Assembly: GCA_037974335.1 (NCBI GenBank)
Contig: CM075760.1
Location: 38,716,182-38,780,181, forward strand
Source: Prionace glauca
Taxonomy: Eukaryota; Chordata; Chondrichthyes; Carcharhiniformes; Carcharhinidae
DNA: 64,000 nucleotides
Direction of reading: 5' to 3'
In this document: positions 52,566-63,291 of the stretch, in pieces
Numbering within the stretch: the stretch's first letter is position 1
How the letters are laid out: each line of letters opens with the position of its first letter
Translations under genes and position numbers: made by a program
The notes under the pieces: model-generated
Database searches by the model: none
What the model was told of the DNA's origin: nothing
Seen by the model: only the letters and a program-made list of their open reading frames with translations

Positions 52566-53380
52566 AAGAACAAAGTAACAGAATATGTTAATACCTGAAA
52601 TCGAATGGGAATGTTTAATTACAGTTTTAAAAATATTGTGAACATATTGTCCTGGACAATAAAGGAATTTGAATAACTCACCTTGGGTGTGGCGAAATGA
52701 AAGGTCCTTTACAAATTCAGCCTAGCCATAAGATTTGCACTCGAGTGAGCATAAGATATTTCACTCCAGGTATGATTCAACTGACCCACGAGGAAGTTTT
52801 TAGCAAACATAGTTAATTTAAGAACACAGTTAAAATATAAGAAGAAAAATTAGCATAATTTTTACCGATCGCAATAAAAAGCAACCATGATCTTGTCTCA
52901 ACCTGAACAGTTAAGTCCAAATCAAATAATCCCTACAAACTTACAGCTCATTTTAGGCTTTGCACAGAAAGCAAGTATGCTCACCTGATGCTGGATTTTG
53001 CAACTTTTTAACACCTGTTGTGAATTAGTCCTTTAAACATTGATTTCAAACTTTGACTTCCCAGTTCTGGAAATTTCAGGACCTTGAGATAGAGAGAGAG
53101 AGAGAGAGACTGCTTGCCACTATCTTCCAGCTGGCAACTCACAGGTAGCAGAATCTTCACTCCACAGAAAGAGATGAGAAACACTCCTCTCAGTCTGCAG
53201 TCCAAAGAGCATGTGACAAAAGAAAACTAAAACCTTTCTCCTGTGAAAGAAATGTCCAAAGACAGCATTGACCTTTTAATCAGGCTCAACACAACAGTTT
53301 GAAAAGGGTCATAAAACTCCAGGTTACTGGATTAGCCCAGACTGAAAATAATCAAGCTGCCCATTATATTCAAAGAACAG
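52566..53380. other. no gene; short GA tract
   Basis: A (GA)n tract of about 12 units lies at 53087-53110. Nothing else recognised. Confidence 0.4.
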
Positions 53381-53384
53381 AATC

Positions 53385-53690
53385 CTGACAGTACAGAAGG
53401 AGGCCATTTGGCCCATCAAGCCTGCACTGACAACAATACCAGCCTATCTCAGTAACCCCACGTATTTACCCTGCTAATCCCCAGAAACGAGGGTCAATGT
53501 AACATAACCAATCAACCCAAACCACAGAACTTTGGACTGTGGGAAGAAACCAGAACACCTGGAGGAAACCCATGCAGACACAGGGAGGATGTGCAAACTC
53601 CACACAGACAGTGACCCAAGCCAGGAATCAAACCTGAATCCCTGGTACTGTGAGGCAGCAGTGCTAACCACTGTGTCACCACACCGTCAT
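53385..53690 (-). mobile_element. V-SINE-like element, tail type 1
   Basis: A complete minus-strand copy with head GTGACACAGTGGTTAGCACT, core GGGTTTCCTCCAGGTGTTCT, and tail GATGGGCCAAATGGCCTCCT. Confidence 0.82.
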
Positions 53691-54289
53691 ATTGTTCTTT
53701 GCATTAGCTGAGTTGTAAATCAGTGAAAGCCAGCACAATACTTGGTCTCTGAAACACTCCTACATCCGTGAACTTTGTTTTAAAGAAATCCACATTTGAA
53801 TGCCCAGCCAGGATATGAAATATCAGCGCCTTAACAGGGAGATAAGACAGACACACACTATATTTGATCTTTTCAACAGCACATCTGAGAGTTAAGAATG
53901 TGTGACATGATTTTGGGAAACCGGAGTGAGTGTGCACATCTGATTTGTTACATGTGAAAAATAGCAAGCCTAAATTCATGGTGAGATGGAGTGAAGAGCA
54001 GGTCCCAAACACACACAGCTACTTGAGACACAGCAGGAGATGAAATGGTTAATGTGGCCAGGGGATTGAGACAACATTGTGACAACATCAAGGCATTGAC
54101 ACACACTCCAGAGAGAAACTGAGTTCAAAACAATCAGGATCCAATTTAACACAGTGCACATTAAACACAATGTGAGGAAAATTAAAGTAAAATGGATAAA
54201 ATTATCGATTGGGACAATTAAGAGCTTGGAAGAAATAACACTGAGTAAAAACTGTCCACAAGTTGGATAGGGGGTAAAGAGAGAGCTGG

Positions 54290-54635
54290 AGAATCTTTTC
54301 CATCCTTCCTGTAATGAGGTGACCAGAACTGAGCACAGTACTCCAATTGGGGTCTGACCAGGGTCCTATAAAGCTGCAACATCATCTTTCGACTCTGAAA
54401 TTCAATTCCTCAACTGATGAAGGCCTGTACACCATAAGCCTTCTTAACCATAACTTCAACCTGCGCAGCTTCTTTGAGCATCCTATGAACTCGGACTCCT
54501 CTGATCTTCCACACTGCCAAGAGTCCTACCATTAATATTATGTTCTGCCATTCTATTTGACCTGCTAAAATTAACACTTTACACTTATTGCCATCCTATT
54601 TGACCTGCCAAAATGAACCACTTCATAGAGGAAAT
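54290..54635 (-). mobile_element. old CR1-clade LINE fragment
   Basis: Minus-strand match to the AFISRGIEFQSR region and the FGRSNR..NI remnant of CR1, with stops. Confidence 0.55.
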
Positions 54636-54959
54636 CGCTTTCTGTTAAAGAGCCTGCCAAACCCTCTCACCCACTTTTCCTAAAGTGCATCAATCTCATC
54701 AGGAAAACTCCAGAACAATCAAATATTTTTACTGATAAAAGTTTATTAATGAAACAGAACATGGTTAAAACATACAGAAAATGACAAGAGGATCAAAGAC
54801 AACCAGAGTAAAAGGATGTTCACAATGTTCTGGACATAAATGGTTTCTCTTTAATTCATCTGTAGCCTGTTCCCTGCCCTCTTTGTGGAAAACGTCCGCT
54901 CAGTCCAAAGCATGACCCTCACCTTCCGTTTACCATCTTGCTCTCATGCTCATATTTTT

Positions 54960-55540
54960 GTCCTCGGCCTTGTCTGTGTAAAAGGAGTTAACAAAGTGCA
55001 TTAGTGTCAGTCCAGGATAGAAATTCAGAACAGACAATTCTAGTTTTTATGGAACATTCTTTCCTCTCACATTTCCCAAAAGCTGTAAATCTCCATCCCA
55101 CACTGTTTTGACAAAGGGTCACCTGGACTCGAAACATCAGCTCTTTTCTCTCCTCACAGATGCTGCCAGGCCTGCTGAGATTTCCCAGCATCTTCTCTTT
55201 TGGTTCCCATCCCACACACCCTCCCTTCATTCTCACTCTGCTATATCTAATATTCACCCTCCCAATTCTACTGAAGTTGATGATTGAGGATGATTGACAG
55301 ATCCATGCTCACTGCTTCCTGTCCTGGACACAGAGCTGAAAATCTCCATGCTGCCAGACAGATGTATGTCTAAATGACTGGACTAAAAATGTATGGAATG
55401 TACAGATTGGACTCACTTCCTTACCCTTCAGTTTTTCAAGTCTCCAATTTCCCCCAGATTGAGAAAAGAAATGGAAAGGGGGAGACATTGATTTCCTCCC
55501 AGATGTTGCACAGAGGAGGAAGTTTCACTCTGAAGCTCAT
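54960..55540 (-). pseudogene. decayed minus-strand partner of ZNF-C (exon 1 and intron only)
   Basis: On the minus strand, 55540-55460 resembles ZNF exon 1 up to GTGCAACATCTG, but the donor GT is replaced by GG. The following intron copies ZNF-B/ZNF-C intron sequence (AATTGTCTGTTCTGAATTTC), ending at an acceptor-like TTTTACACAG near 54978. No finger-coding exon follows. A dispersed repeat (55105-55200) lies inside. It is the remains of a divergent zinc-finger gene. Confidence 0.65.
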
Positions 55541-55985
55541 TGGTCAACTTCCGCTTTGTGACATCACAATGGAGCCCTGCCTGAGTCAACCAATCCGCAA
55601 TGTTGTCTTTTTGCTCCAATGGGAGACTGAGCGTTAGGAACGTCCACACGAGAATCAGCCAATAGGAATCAGTCTGCTCTGGCATGACGTCCTGGGGTTC
55701 CAGTCCGCAGGCCCTGGCGCGCGGATCCGGGAGCCCCGCCCCCACCCATTGCTCCCCGCCCCTGCCCCTCCTCGAACCAAGGTTTCCAGACAAGCGGCTG
55801 GCGGCTCCGGCCAGAGCGAGAAGCCGCTCGGTGATCTCCCCCTCCCCCCGGCCCGCGACTGCGCATGTCCAAGGGTGTGGAGAAGCTGCGTATTTGCGGG
55901 GGCGTGCCCACCTTCTGAGCGATTGACCAATGGAAAGAGTCGGAGGTCCGGAAGGACTCTGGTCCTCCAGCCAATCAGAGTGTGG
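55540..55985. promoter_or_regulatory. CpG-rich promoter of ZNF-C
   Basis: GC-rich core (55680-55920) with CCAAT boxes: TTGACCAATGG near 55922 and CCAGCCAATCAG near 55970 facing ZNF-C, and ATTGGTCAAC near 55541 plus TGTGACATCAC near 55558 on the other side. The right arm matches the ZNF-B arm. A divergent design is inferred from the relic on the left. Confidence 0.7.
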
Positions 55986-56047
55986 GCTTTGTGTGAATGA
56001 AGATTGATCTTAAGACGTACTCGAAGTTCCTCCTGTCTCCAACATCT
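55986..56047 (+). other. ZNF-C non-coding exon 1
   Basis: GCTTTGTGTGAATGAAGATT to CTCCAACATCT, then donor GTGAGTAAAA at 56048. It matches the ZNF-A exon 1. The 5' edge is approximate. Confidence 0.7.
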
Positions 56048-56539
56048 GTGAGTAAAACACTTTCTTTTCTCCCTCTTTCCATTTATTTTCTCATTCTTGG
56101 AAAAACTGGAGATTTGCTGAAGGGAAAGGAAGTGAATCCAGGGAGGGTGCAGACTCTGGAAAGGTTGGCCCAGGTCTCTCTGTCTCTTAAAGACATTGAC
56201 ATCCTTTGCTCTCTCAGCTTGACACGTTGATTCGTCTGGCTAAAAGATCCCTTTCCTAATGTTCACAATTAAAGGGCTGGTTTCCCCAGGAGATGGCTGA
56301 CATTTAAGGAGACAGTAAATTAATATCAGACAGAGTATATTTATAATTATATCTAGCTGTGTAATTATAGTACTGTTGCTATGTGATATATTTCCAGTCA
56401 CCTCTTGAAACAGAGAGTTGTTAGTCTTGGATTTATCCCACAGTGATCAGTGGAGGCTGAGGGCCATTGAATATATTCCAGGGTCAGTTGGACTGATTTT
56501 TGATTGATAAAGGAGAATGTTATAGGGAACGGTCAGAAA

Positions 56540-56795
56540 ATGCAGATAAAGTTAAGGTGAGGAGAAATTTCCTCATTCAAGGATGTGGTGAAGTTTTGGA
56601 ATTCTGCACCCCAGAGGACTGTGGAGTCTCAGCCATCACGAATTTTCAAGCTGGAGATTGATAAGTTTTGAGATATTGAAGACCTGGGGGATTGTATGGG
56701 AAATAATGCTGAGGTAGATCAGCCAATTCTTAATGAATGGTTGAGGCAGTTCGATAGGCTGAATGGCCAACAGCAGCTCCTATTTCTTATGATTT
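56540..56795 (+). mobile_element. CR1-clade LINE 3' end in ZNF-C intron
   Basis: VKVRRNFLIQGCGEVLEFCT remnant of FFTQRVVNLWNSLP, then GCTGAATGGCCAACAGCAGC and CTCCTATTTCTTATG at the 3' end. Confidence 0.7.
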
Positions 56796-57362
56796 CTGCG
56801 CCAAGGGAGGACGCAGTGAGCATAGATGTGTCAATCAGCATCTTCAGGAGAATTGGAAGGGTGAATATTAGATACAGCAGAGTAAGAATGGAGGGAGAGT
56901 GTGTGGGATGGAGATTTACAGCTTTTGCACAATGAGAGGAAAGAACATTCTGTAGGAACTAGAGTTGTCTATTCTGAATTTTTATCTTGTACTGACAATG
57001 ATGACTTATGTAAATTTCTTTTACAGGATATTGAAAAAGGAATCACAGGCTGGAATGTCAAATGTCATGTCTAGATCTGACAGAGTCATATTCCTTGGGA
57101 TATGATTATCATTGGCCTTTAAATCTAGAAGTATTGTCTGGTCTTTTGATTTGAAAAGTTTCAAACGTCAGTGGAAAAGCGCCAACATATTACACATTTA
57201 AGTGAGAGTGTTCCAGTGCACTGACTGAAAAGCTTTAACCAGTTGCACAGCCTGAATAAATATCACACCATTCACTGCGGGGAGACTGTACTCGTGTTCT
57301 GTGTGTGTGGAAGAGGCTTCCACTGATTGCCCACCCAAGAGAGAGGCAAGGACACCTGCAAC

Positions 57363-58457
57363 ATGGAGAAACCATGGAAATGTGCAGACTGTGGGAAGAA
57401 ATATAAAGTTCCATCTCGGCTGGAAATTCATCGACGGAGTCACACTGGGGAGAGGCCGTTCATCTGCTCTCAGTGTGGGGAGGGATTCACTTGGTTATCC
57501 ACCCTGCAAAGACACCAGCGAGTTCACACTGGAGAGAAGCCATTCACCTGCTCTCAGTGTGGGAAGGGATTCACTCAGTCATCCGGTCTGCGGGCACACC
57601 AGCGAGTTCACACTGGGGAAAAGCCGTTCGCCTGCACCCTGTGTGGGAAGGGTTTCATTCAGTCATCCCACCTACTGAATCACAAAGCTACTCACACTAA
57701 TGAGAGACCCTTTAAATGCTCTGACTGTGGGAGCTGCTTCAAAACCTCTGGTGAACTGGTGTTCCACCAGCGCATTCACACTGAGGAGAGACCGTTCAGC
57801 TGCTCTCATTGCACCAAGAGGTTTAAAAGGTCATCCCACCTGCGGACACACCAGCGAGTTCACACCGGAGAGAGACCGTTTACCTGCACCATATGTGGGA
57901 AGGGATTCACACAGTTATCCAGCGTATGGGCACACCAGCAAGTTCACACTGGGGAGAGGCCATTTACCTGCTCTGTGTGTGGGAAGGGATTCACTCTGTC
58001 ATCGAACCTGCTGAGGCACAAAATCACTCACACCCAGGAGAGACCCTTTAAATGCCCTGACTGTGGGAGCGGATTCAAACATACTTCAGATCTGAGGGAC
58101 CACGAGCGAATTCACACTGGGGAGAAACCGTTTGGCTGCTCTGTGTGTGGGAAGGGATTCACTCAGTTATCCCACCTATTGAATCATAAAGTCACTCATA
58201 GCAACGAGAGACCCTTTGAATGTTCTGACTGTGAGAGTAGCTTCAAAAGCTCTCAGGATCTGATGTCCCACCAGCGCATTCACACTGAGGAGAGACCGTT
58301 CAGTTGCTCTCACTGCACAAAGAGGTTTAAATGGTCATCCGCACTGCAGAGACACCAGCGAGTTCACACTGGGGAGAGGTCCTTCACCTGCTCTGTGTGT
58401 GGAAAGCGATTCATTCAGTTATCCAGCTTGCTGAAACACGAGCAAGTTCACAAGTAA
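57363..58457 (+). CDS. ZNF-C, thirteen-finger C2H2 zinc-finger protein
   Basis: 364 residues = 13 x 28, all C2H2 fingers, from MEKPWKCADC to KHEQVHK. The ATG at 57363 is chosen because it aligns with the starts of ZNF-A and ZNF-B; the frame is open 36 bp further up without an ATG. Fingers 4-6 and 10-12 form a repeated three-finger module (SSHLLNHK/LSHLLNHK, then CSDCGS/CSDCES, then CSHCTKRFK with an HTEERPF linker), so the array grew by module duplication. No effector domain. Predicted nuclear DNA binder. The coding exon starts at 57027 (acceptor TCTTTTACAG), spliced to exon 1 at 55986-56047; intron about 1 kb. A degraded vestigial finger lies in its 5' UTR near 57205-57290. Confidence 0.92.
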   Translation: MEKPWKCADCGKKYKVPSRLEIHRRSHTGERPFICSQCGEGFTWLSTLQRHQRVHTGEKPFTCSQCGKGFTQSSGLRAHQRVHTGEKPFACTLCGKGFIQSSHLLNHKATHTNERPFKCSDCGSCFKTSGELVFHQRIHTEERPFSCSHCTKRFKRSSHLRTHQRVHTGERPFTCTICGKGFTQLSSVWAHQQVHTGERPFTCSVCGKGFTLSSNLLRHKITHTQERPFKCPDCGSGFKHTSDLRDHERIHTGEKPFGCSVCGKGFTQLSHLLNHKVTHSNERPFECSDCESSFKSSQDLMSHQRIHTEERPFSCSHCTKRFKWSSALQRHQRVHTGERSFTCSVCGKRFIQLSSLLKHEQVHK

Positions 58458-58459
58458 TG

Positions 58460-59210
58460 ACAGGGTTTGGATTCTGCTGTTATTGCTATTGTTAATTACA
58501 TCCAGGACAGAATCATGTTCATTCTGACAGTTGGTAAAGTGGGAGGATTGGAGGTTTTTTTTCTGTTGGACTGGCCAGTCTCACAACTTTGCTTCCAGTG
58601 GGCTGATGCTCTTTGAGCCTGGGAGAGCACATTTCTGCTGAAATGAACCACAAAAGCTGGTGAAAGACAATTACTTTATCCTGGATAGAAAATAGTGCTT
58701 TTCACCACTGCAGGTAAATCTAAAATAAATACAGAAAGAATTGGAAAAGCACGGCAGGTTTGGCAACATTTGTGTAGAGAGAAATAGAGTTAATGTTTCA
58801 CCCTACTTCAGAACTAAAGAGAGGGAGAAATGTGATGGGTTTGATGCTGATGAGAAAGGGGGGAGGGTCAGATAGAACAAAAGGGAAAGTCAGGGATTGG
58901 TTTGAGGGTGAGTGAGATGAAAAGTCAAAAATGTCCTGGAACAAAATGGTTGTTGGAAAGAAACAAAACAATTTTGTCACTAGATTACTTTAGTTGGATC
59001 TTCAATTACTTGCTCCACTTTCTGTCATTATCAGGAATAGAATTGTTTCATACTATCTCCTTATCTGATTCTATATAATCCCTTATTTACACAGTTTCAA
59101 ATGTTGAGGCTAATCAGAGCTTGAAGGTCTCTCTCACCAGTGCATTTATCTTCACTGCACATTCTTTACATACACAGCAATTAAACTTTTACATTTTACA
59201 GCAAATAAAA
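58460..59210. other. ZNF-C 3' flank; dispersed repeat at 58.69-58.82 kb
   Basis: The first 160 bp match the ZNF-B 3' flank (CTGGACTGGCCGGTCTC-like), and ZNF-A has the same block in inverse near 42.07 kb. A copy of the GAAACGTTAACTC-type repeat follows on the minus strand. Confidence 0.5.
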
Positions 59211-59214
59211 ATCA

Positions 59215-59405
59215 GTCTTTCAGTATGCCTCACATCCTTTATAAAGGACCTGGATGAGTACTTGGCAAGTCGTAACATTCAAGGCTATGGGCCAAGTGCT
59301 GGCAAGTGGGACTAGGTGGGCAGGTCAGGACATTTCATGCATTGGTGCAGACTCAATGGGCTGAAGGGCCTCTTTGCACTGTAGTAATCTGTGATTCTGT
59401 GAACT
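59215..59405 (+). mobile_element. LINE 3' end, CR1-like
   Basis: Encodes FIKDLDEYLASRNIQGYGPS and AGKWD, followed by GCAGACTCAATGGGCTGAAG and GCACTGTAGTAATCTGTGAT, a CR1-type terminus. Confidence 0.65.
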
Positions 59406-59975
59406 AACTCATTATTGATCTTTCAGCAATAATTCAATTAAGACTCACCACTTATTCAGTCATCTATTACTGACTGGTAGCTAATTATCACAGGAATCGT
59501 TAATTAATATTTTTGGTTATACTGGGGAAATTCCTAGTAGGTTATAGATATTTCAAGTAACCAGGGATTTAAATTACTAACAAAATTCTAAAAAGTGAAA
59601 TGACCTAAGATTAGGTTTACAACAGGAGGACAGTCTATCAGACACGGATAAACACATTAAGATATTTAACTAAGTATAAGATTTGGTTAAATACTTCTGA
59701 CTTAAACATACACTTTGGATCTTTAAAAATGTATTTTAGCTATATGTTAAAGAAATCTGTACACTTTAGCCAAAGCAGGTTGCCTCAAAGCCCAATGAGC
59801 ATATTGACAAGAGCATATTGAGATGAACCACAATCTTTAGGACAATGAAACTACAGAATGTGTAAGTTCTTATCAATAACAGTTACTAGCAGTAAGGTCT
59901 TCTTGGCCCCTTCTTCAATAGAGTAGTTCATATTGTGCAGGTAGAGCAGGCCTTCTCAGATTTGAGCCCTTACGA
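59406..59975. other. no gene recognised
   Basis: AT-rich spacer. Confidence 0.35.
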
Positions 59976-59980
59976 TTTGA

Positions 59981-60302
59981 GGAGGTGGCACAGTGGTTAG
60001 CACTGCTGCCGCACAGGGCCAGGGATCTGGGTTCAATTCTGGCCTCAGGTCATTGTCTGTGTAGGGTTTGCACATTCTCCTCGTGTCTGCATGGGTTTCC
60101 ACCAGGTGCTCCGGTTTCCCCCCAGTCCAAAGACTTGCAGGTTAGGTGGGTCGGCCAAGCTAAATTGCCCCTTAGTATCAAGGGGACAAGCTAGGTAAAT
60201 GCATGGGGTTACGGGAATAAGGGCCTGGGTGGGATTGTGGTCAGTGCAGACTTGATGGGCCGAATGGCCTCCTTCTGCACTGTAGGGATTCTATGATTCT
60301 AA
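59981..60302 (+). mobile_element. V-SINE-like element, tail type 1
   Basis: A full plus-strand copy: GTGGCACAGTGGTTAGCACT, core TGGGTTTCCACCAGGTGCTC, tail GATGGGCCGAATGGCCTCCT and TCTATGATTC. Confidence 0.85.
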
Positions 60303-60895
60303 CAAAGGGAGGAAGGATCTGGATTTTACAGATCAGTGAAACCCCATGAGGTCAAAGGGTAAATGCAATTGGCTGAAGTATATAACAGGTATTAATTGTG
60401 ATTGATTTGTATTGAAACTGACTGGTTCATAATTAATAAAAGGCAGGAAATGTAAACTTGGGAAAGGTATAATTGACGTGTCTGCTGTATGTAACCGCAG
60501 AGTGGTATTGGAATGCTCAGTGTCTTCTCTTGTAGTAAGTCTTTGGACTGCCCAATGCTCATTCTCCCATCAATCGTTGGTTAATATAGATACGTTTTTA
60601 ACCGGAACACTGGCCTTTGTGAGTCTCTGTATTGGCTGAAGTTTTTGACAATACCTAGCCTCCAGAGAATCCTGCAATAGTTAATACAAGAAACACTAGT
60701 TCAAAAATACACTTTGTGAAAGACAATAGGTTTCTTTCTTACTAATCTTGATCAGGTTGAACAAAGAGCCTCATTCTTGAGCCAGACTTTGACAGAATAT
60801 AACATCCTCTAGCTTATCAAAATGATTGAAGAATTCCATACCTTGGACAAGTTCTGCTTGCTCAGCAATAAAGAATAAAGAATAAAGAACAACCC
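60303..60895. other. no gene recognised
   Basis: No feature recognised. Confidence 0.35.
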
Positions 60896-60899
60896 AGCA

Positions 60900-61320
60900 C
60901 GGGAAACAGGCCCTTCGACCCAAGGAGCCCGTGCCGCCGCATCACCCTACACCTATTCTACCCTGCATGTCTACGAATGGAACCTCTAACTTAGCCAGAT
61001 TCAGGGGAGAATAGAGTAAATTTGGTAAAACCAATCAACCTAAGAGCACATCTTTGGGGTGTGGGAGGAAACTGGAGCACCCGGAGGAAACCCACGCAAC
61101 CACAGGGAGAATGTGCAAACTCCCACAGACACAGGCCCAAATTCATGTATCTGCACAGCTAGCAGTGCTAGTCACCGAGCTGTTGCGGCGCCCGTCTACC
61201 GGTCCAGGATCAAGCACGCACACCGACACGAAGTACTAGGCCACTCCTGGAACTTCCAAGAGCAGCCCACGCACGACCCACCGTGTGCATGCCCCTCGTT
61301 TGACACGAGGTGGGCCTCTA
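60900..61320 (-). repeat. composite repeat, inverted partner of 49.6-50.0 kb
   Basis: The reverse complement of 49625-50010 over most of its length, with an extra CAGGCCCTTCGACCCAAGGA end. Less than about 20% divergence by eye. Confidence 0.7.
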
Positions 61321-61614
61321 GCTTTGTTGCATAACAATCTCCTCATATGTTAGGGTTTAACATGGCTTCTTTGACCTTGTTATATTTAACTATTAATACA
61401 GATGAAAGTGATCATTTTCATTTGTGAGTTTCCCACATCACAACAGTCACCACACTTCAAAAGAACTTGGCTGTGAAACACTTTCCAGGATCTTGTGGTC
61501 ATGAAAGGGACTGTCAGAATGTAATTTCCTATCACTCCACTTCCAAATCTCCTGTGAAAATCTAAACACGATATATTGTTAAATTGTTTGTTTTAAAATA
61601 GAATATGTGTTGTT

Positions 61615-61790
61615 GTGATTTGGAATTCACTGTCTGAAAATGGTGCAGGAAGAAAATTAAACTGGATCTTTCAAAACGGAACTGGACAGATTTGAAATGA
61701 AATATGGGATTAATGGAAGAGCTTCTTCAAAGGAATATCATGGGTACAATCGGTGGAATGGCTTCCTTCTCTGCTCTGAGACTCATTTGC
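61615..61790 (+). mobile_element. old CR1-like 3' fragment
   Basis: GATTTGGAATTCACTGTCTG and GGTGGAATGGCTTCCTTCTC follow the CR1 C-terminal/3' UTR order. Weak. Confidence 0.4.
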
Positions 61791-62315
61791 ATTTGAAGAA
61801 AGTGGCAAATACCTGGAACCCACTTCCTATGAGGGAGAGAGCAGAGATGATGGAATGTTTCCAAAAGAAAATTGCTTGAGCAATTGAGAGAAATAAATCA
61901 ACAGGGATAGAACAGGGAAATGGTTTGATTCACAGGGAGCCAGCGTGAACTTCCTGACCAAAAAGCCCCATTCCCAATCCTAATTCCTGACTTCAAGAGT
62001 GTGTCACTTGATGGGTATCCATAAAGCAAATGAAGACAGCAACAAAGGCTGATGGTGAACAGAGCTAACTCTGTATCAAGCTGAGGACTGTGGGAGCAGC
62101 AGGGTGAAGGGGTTCTACAGTGAAGAATGGACACAGGAGCTGATTGAATGATACATGTGACAATAATAAATTAAATCAAGTTCACAAGACGTCACCATAC
62201 TCTTTTGGCAGAAATTTGAGGGAGCTGAAGGATATCAATGTCTTTGAAAGAGAAAGAAAAAGATACCTTGGCCCAGTCCTGCCCCTAATTCCAATGTTCA
62301 TTTGTAATCTTGGCA
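61791..62315. other. no gene recognised
   Basis: No feature recognised. Confidence 0.35.
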
Positions 62316-62316
62316 T

Positions 62317-62823
62317 GGAGATGTCGGCATTGGACTGGGATAAACACAGTAAGAAGTCTCATGACACCAGGTTAAAGTCCAACAGGTTTATTTAGTAGCA
62401 AAATCCACTAGCTTTTGGAGCACTGCTCATTCATCAGTTGAGTGGCAGTTCTGTTCACAAACAGGGCTCATAAAGACACAAACTCAATTTACAGAATAAT
62501 GATTGGAATGCGAATCTTTATAAGTAATGAAGTCTTAAAAGTACAGAGAATGTGAATGGAGACAGCGTTAAGGACAGGTTAAAGAGATGTGTATTGTCTC
62601 CAGACAGGCCAGTTAGTGAGATTTTGCAAGCTCAGGCAAGTCGTTATTGGGGGGTTACAGAAAGTGTGACATGAACCCAAGATCCTGGTTGAGGCTGTCC
62701 TCGTGTGCGGAACTTGGCTATCAGTCTCTGCTCAGCGACTCTGTGCTGTTGTGTGTCGTGAAGGCTGCCTTGGAGAATGCTTACCCGAAGATCAGAGGCC
62801 GGATGCCCGTGACCGGTCAATGC
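62317..62823 (-). mobile_element. Penelope-like 3' end
   Basis: Terminus GCATGGAGATGTCGGCATTG / TCATGACACCAGGTTAAAG at the left, untranslated region, then a GIY-YIG endonuclease remnant on the minus strand (LIFG, KAAF, QDLGFMSHF). It is shorter than the copy at 3.1 kb. Its truncated 5' end joins a zinc-finger-type exon 1 at about 62823. Confidence 0.75.
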
Positions 62824-63235
62824 CCTTGTTGGAGACAAGAACAAATTTAAGTATGTCTGAAGCTCAATCTGCAGTGTCATAAAACCCGCGCTCTGATTGG
62901 CTGGAGGTCTATGCGACTTCCGGTCCTCCAAAGCTGCCGATTGGCCGGAGCCATCAAGATTCATCTCAGCGACTTGGAGGGGGCCGGGGACTTGGGCCCA
63001 ACAATGTCACTGCGTAGGAGAGTAATCCTGATTGGCTGAATCAGGCACGCTCCCATTGTTGACGTCACAATGTTCCAGTGGGGTCATTTCCGCCCTTTAT
63101 TATGATTGGGTCCGGATTGACCAATGGAAAGAGTCGGAGTACCGGAAGTAGAATTACCCTGCAACCAATTACAGCGCAGAGTTTGTGCCTATGGCTGCAC
63201 TAAGCTTTCCCTATTGTCTGAATGCGGAGCTCCTG
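62824..63235. promoter_or_regulatory. ZNF-type divergent promoter, orphan
   Basis: Left arm: CTGATTGGCTGGAGG, TTCCGGTCCTCC, and on the minus strand an exon-1-like stretch ending CTTGTCTCCAACA at 62824. Right arm: ATTGACCAATGGAAAGAGTC, ACCGGAAGT, CCAATTACAG. In the middle lie TTGACGTCACAA near 63058 and further CCAAT boxes. It matches the promoters at 47.5 and 55.8 kb. The left exon is cut by a Penelope-like element; the right side runs straight into ZNF-D from its 3' end. Confidence 0.65.
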
Positions 63236-63291
63236 AAGGTGCTCATTCCTGCCCAGCAAAGCTGCTGCTCTCTCTCTGAAGCAACCTGTCA

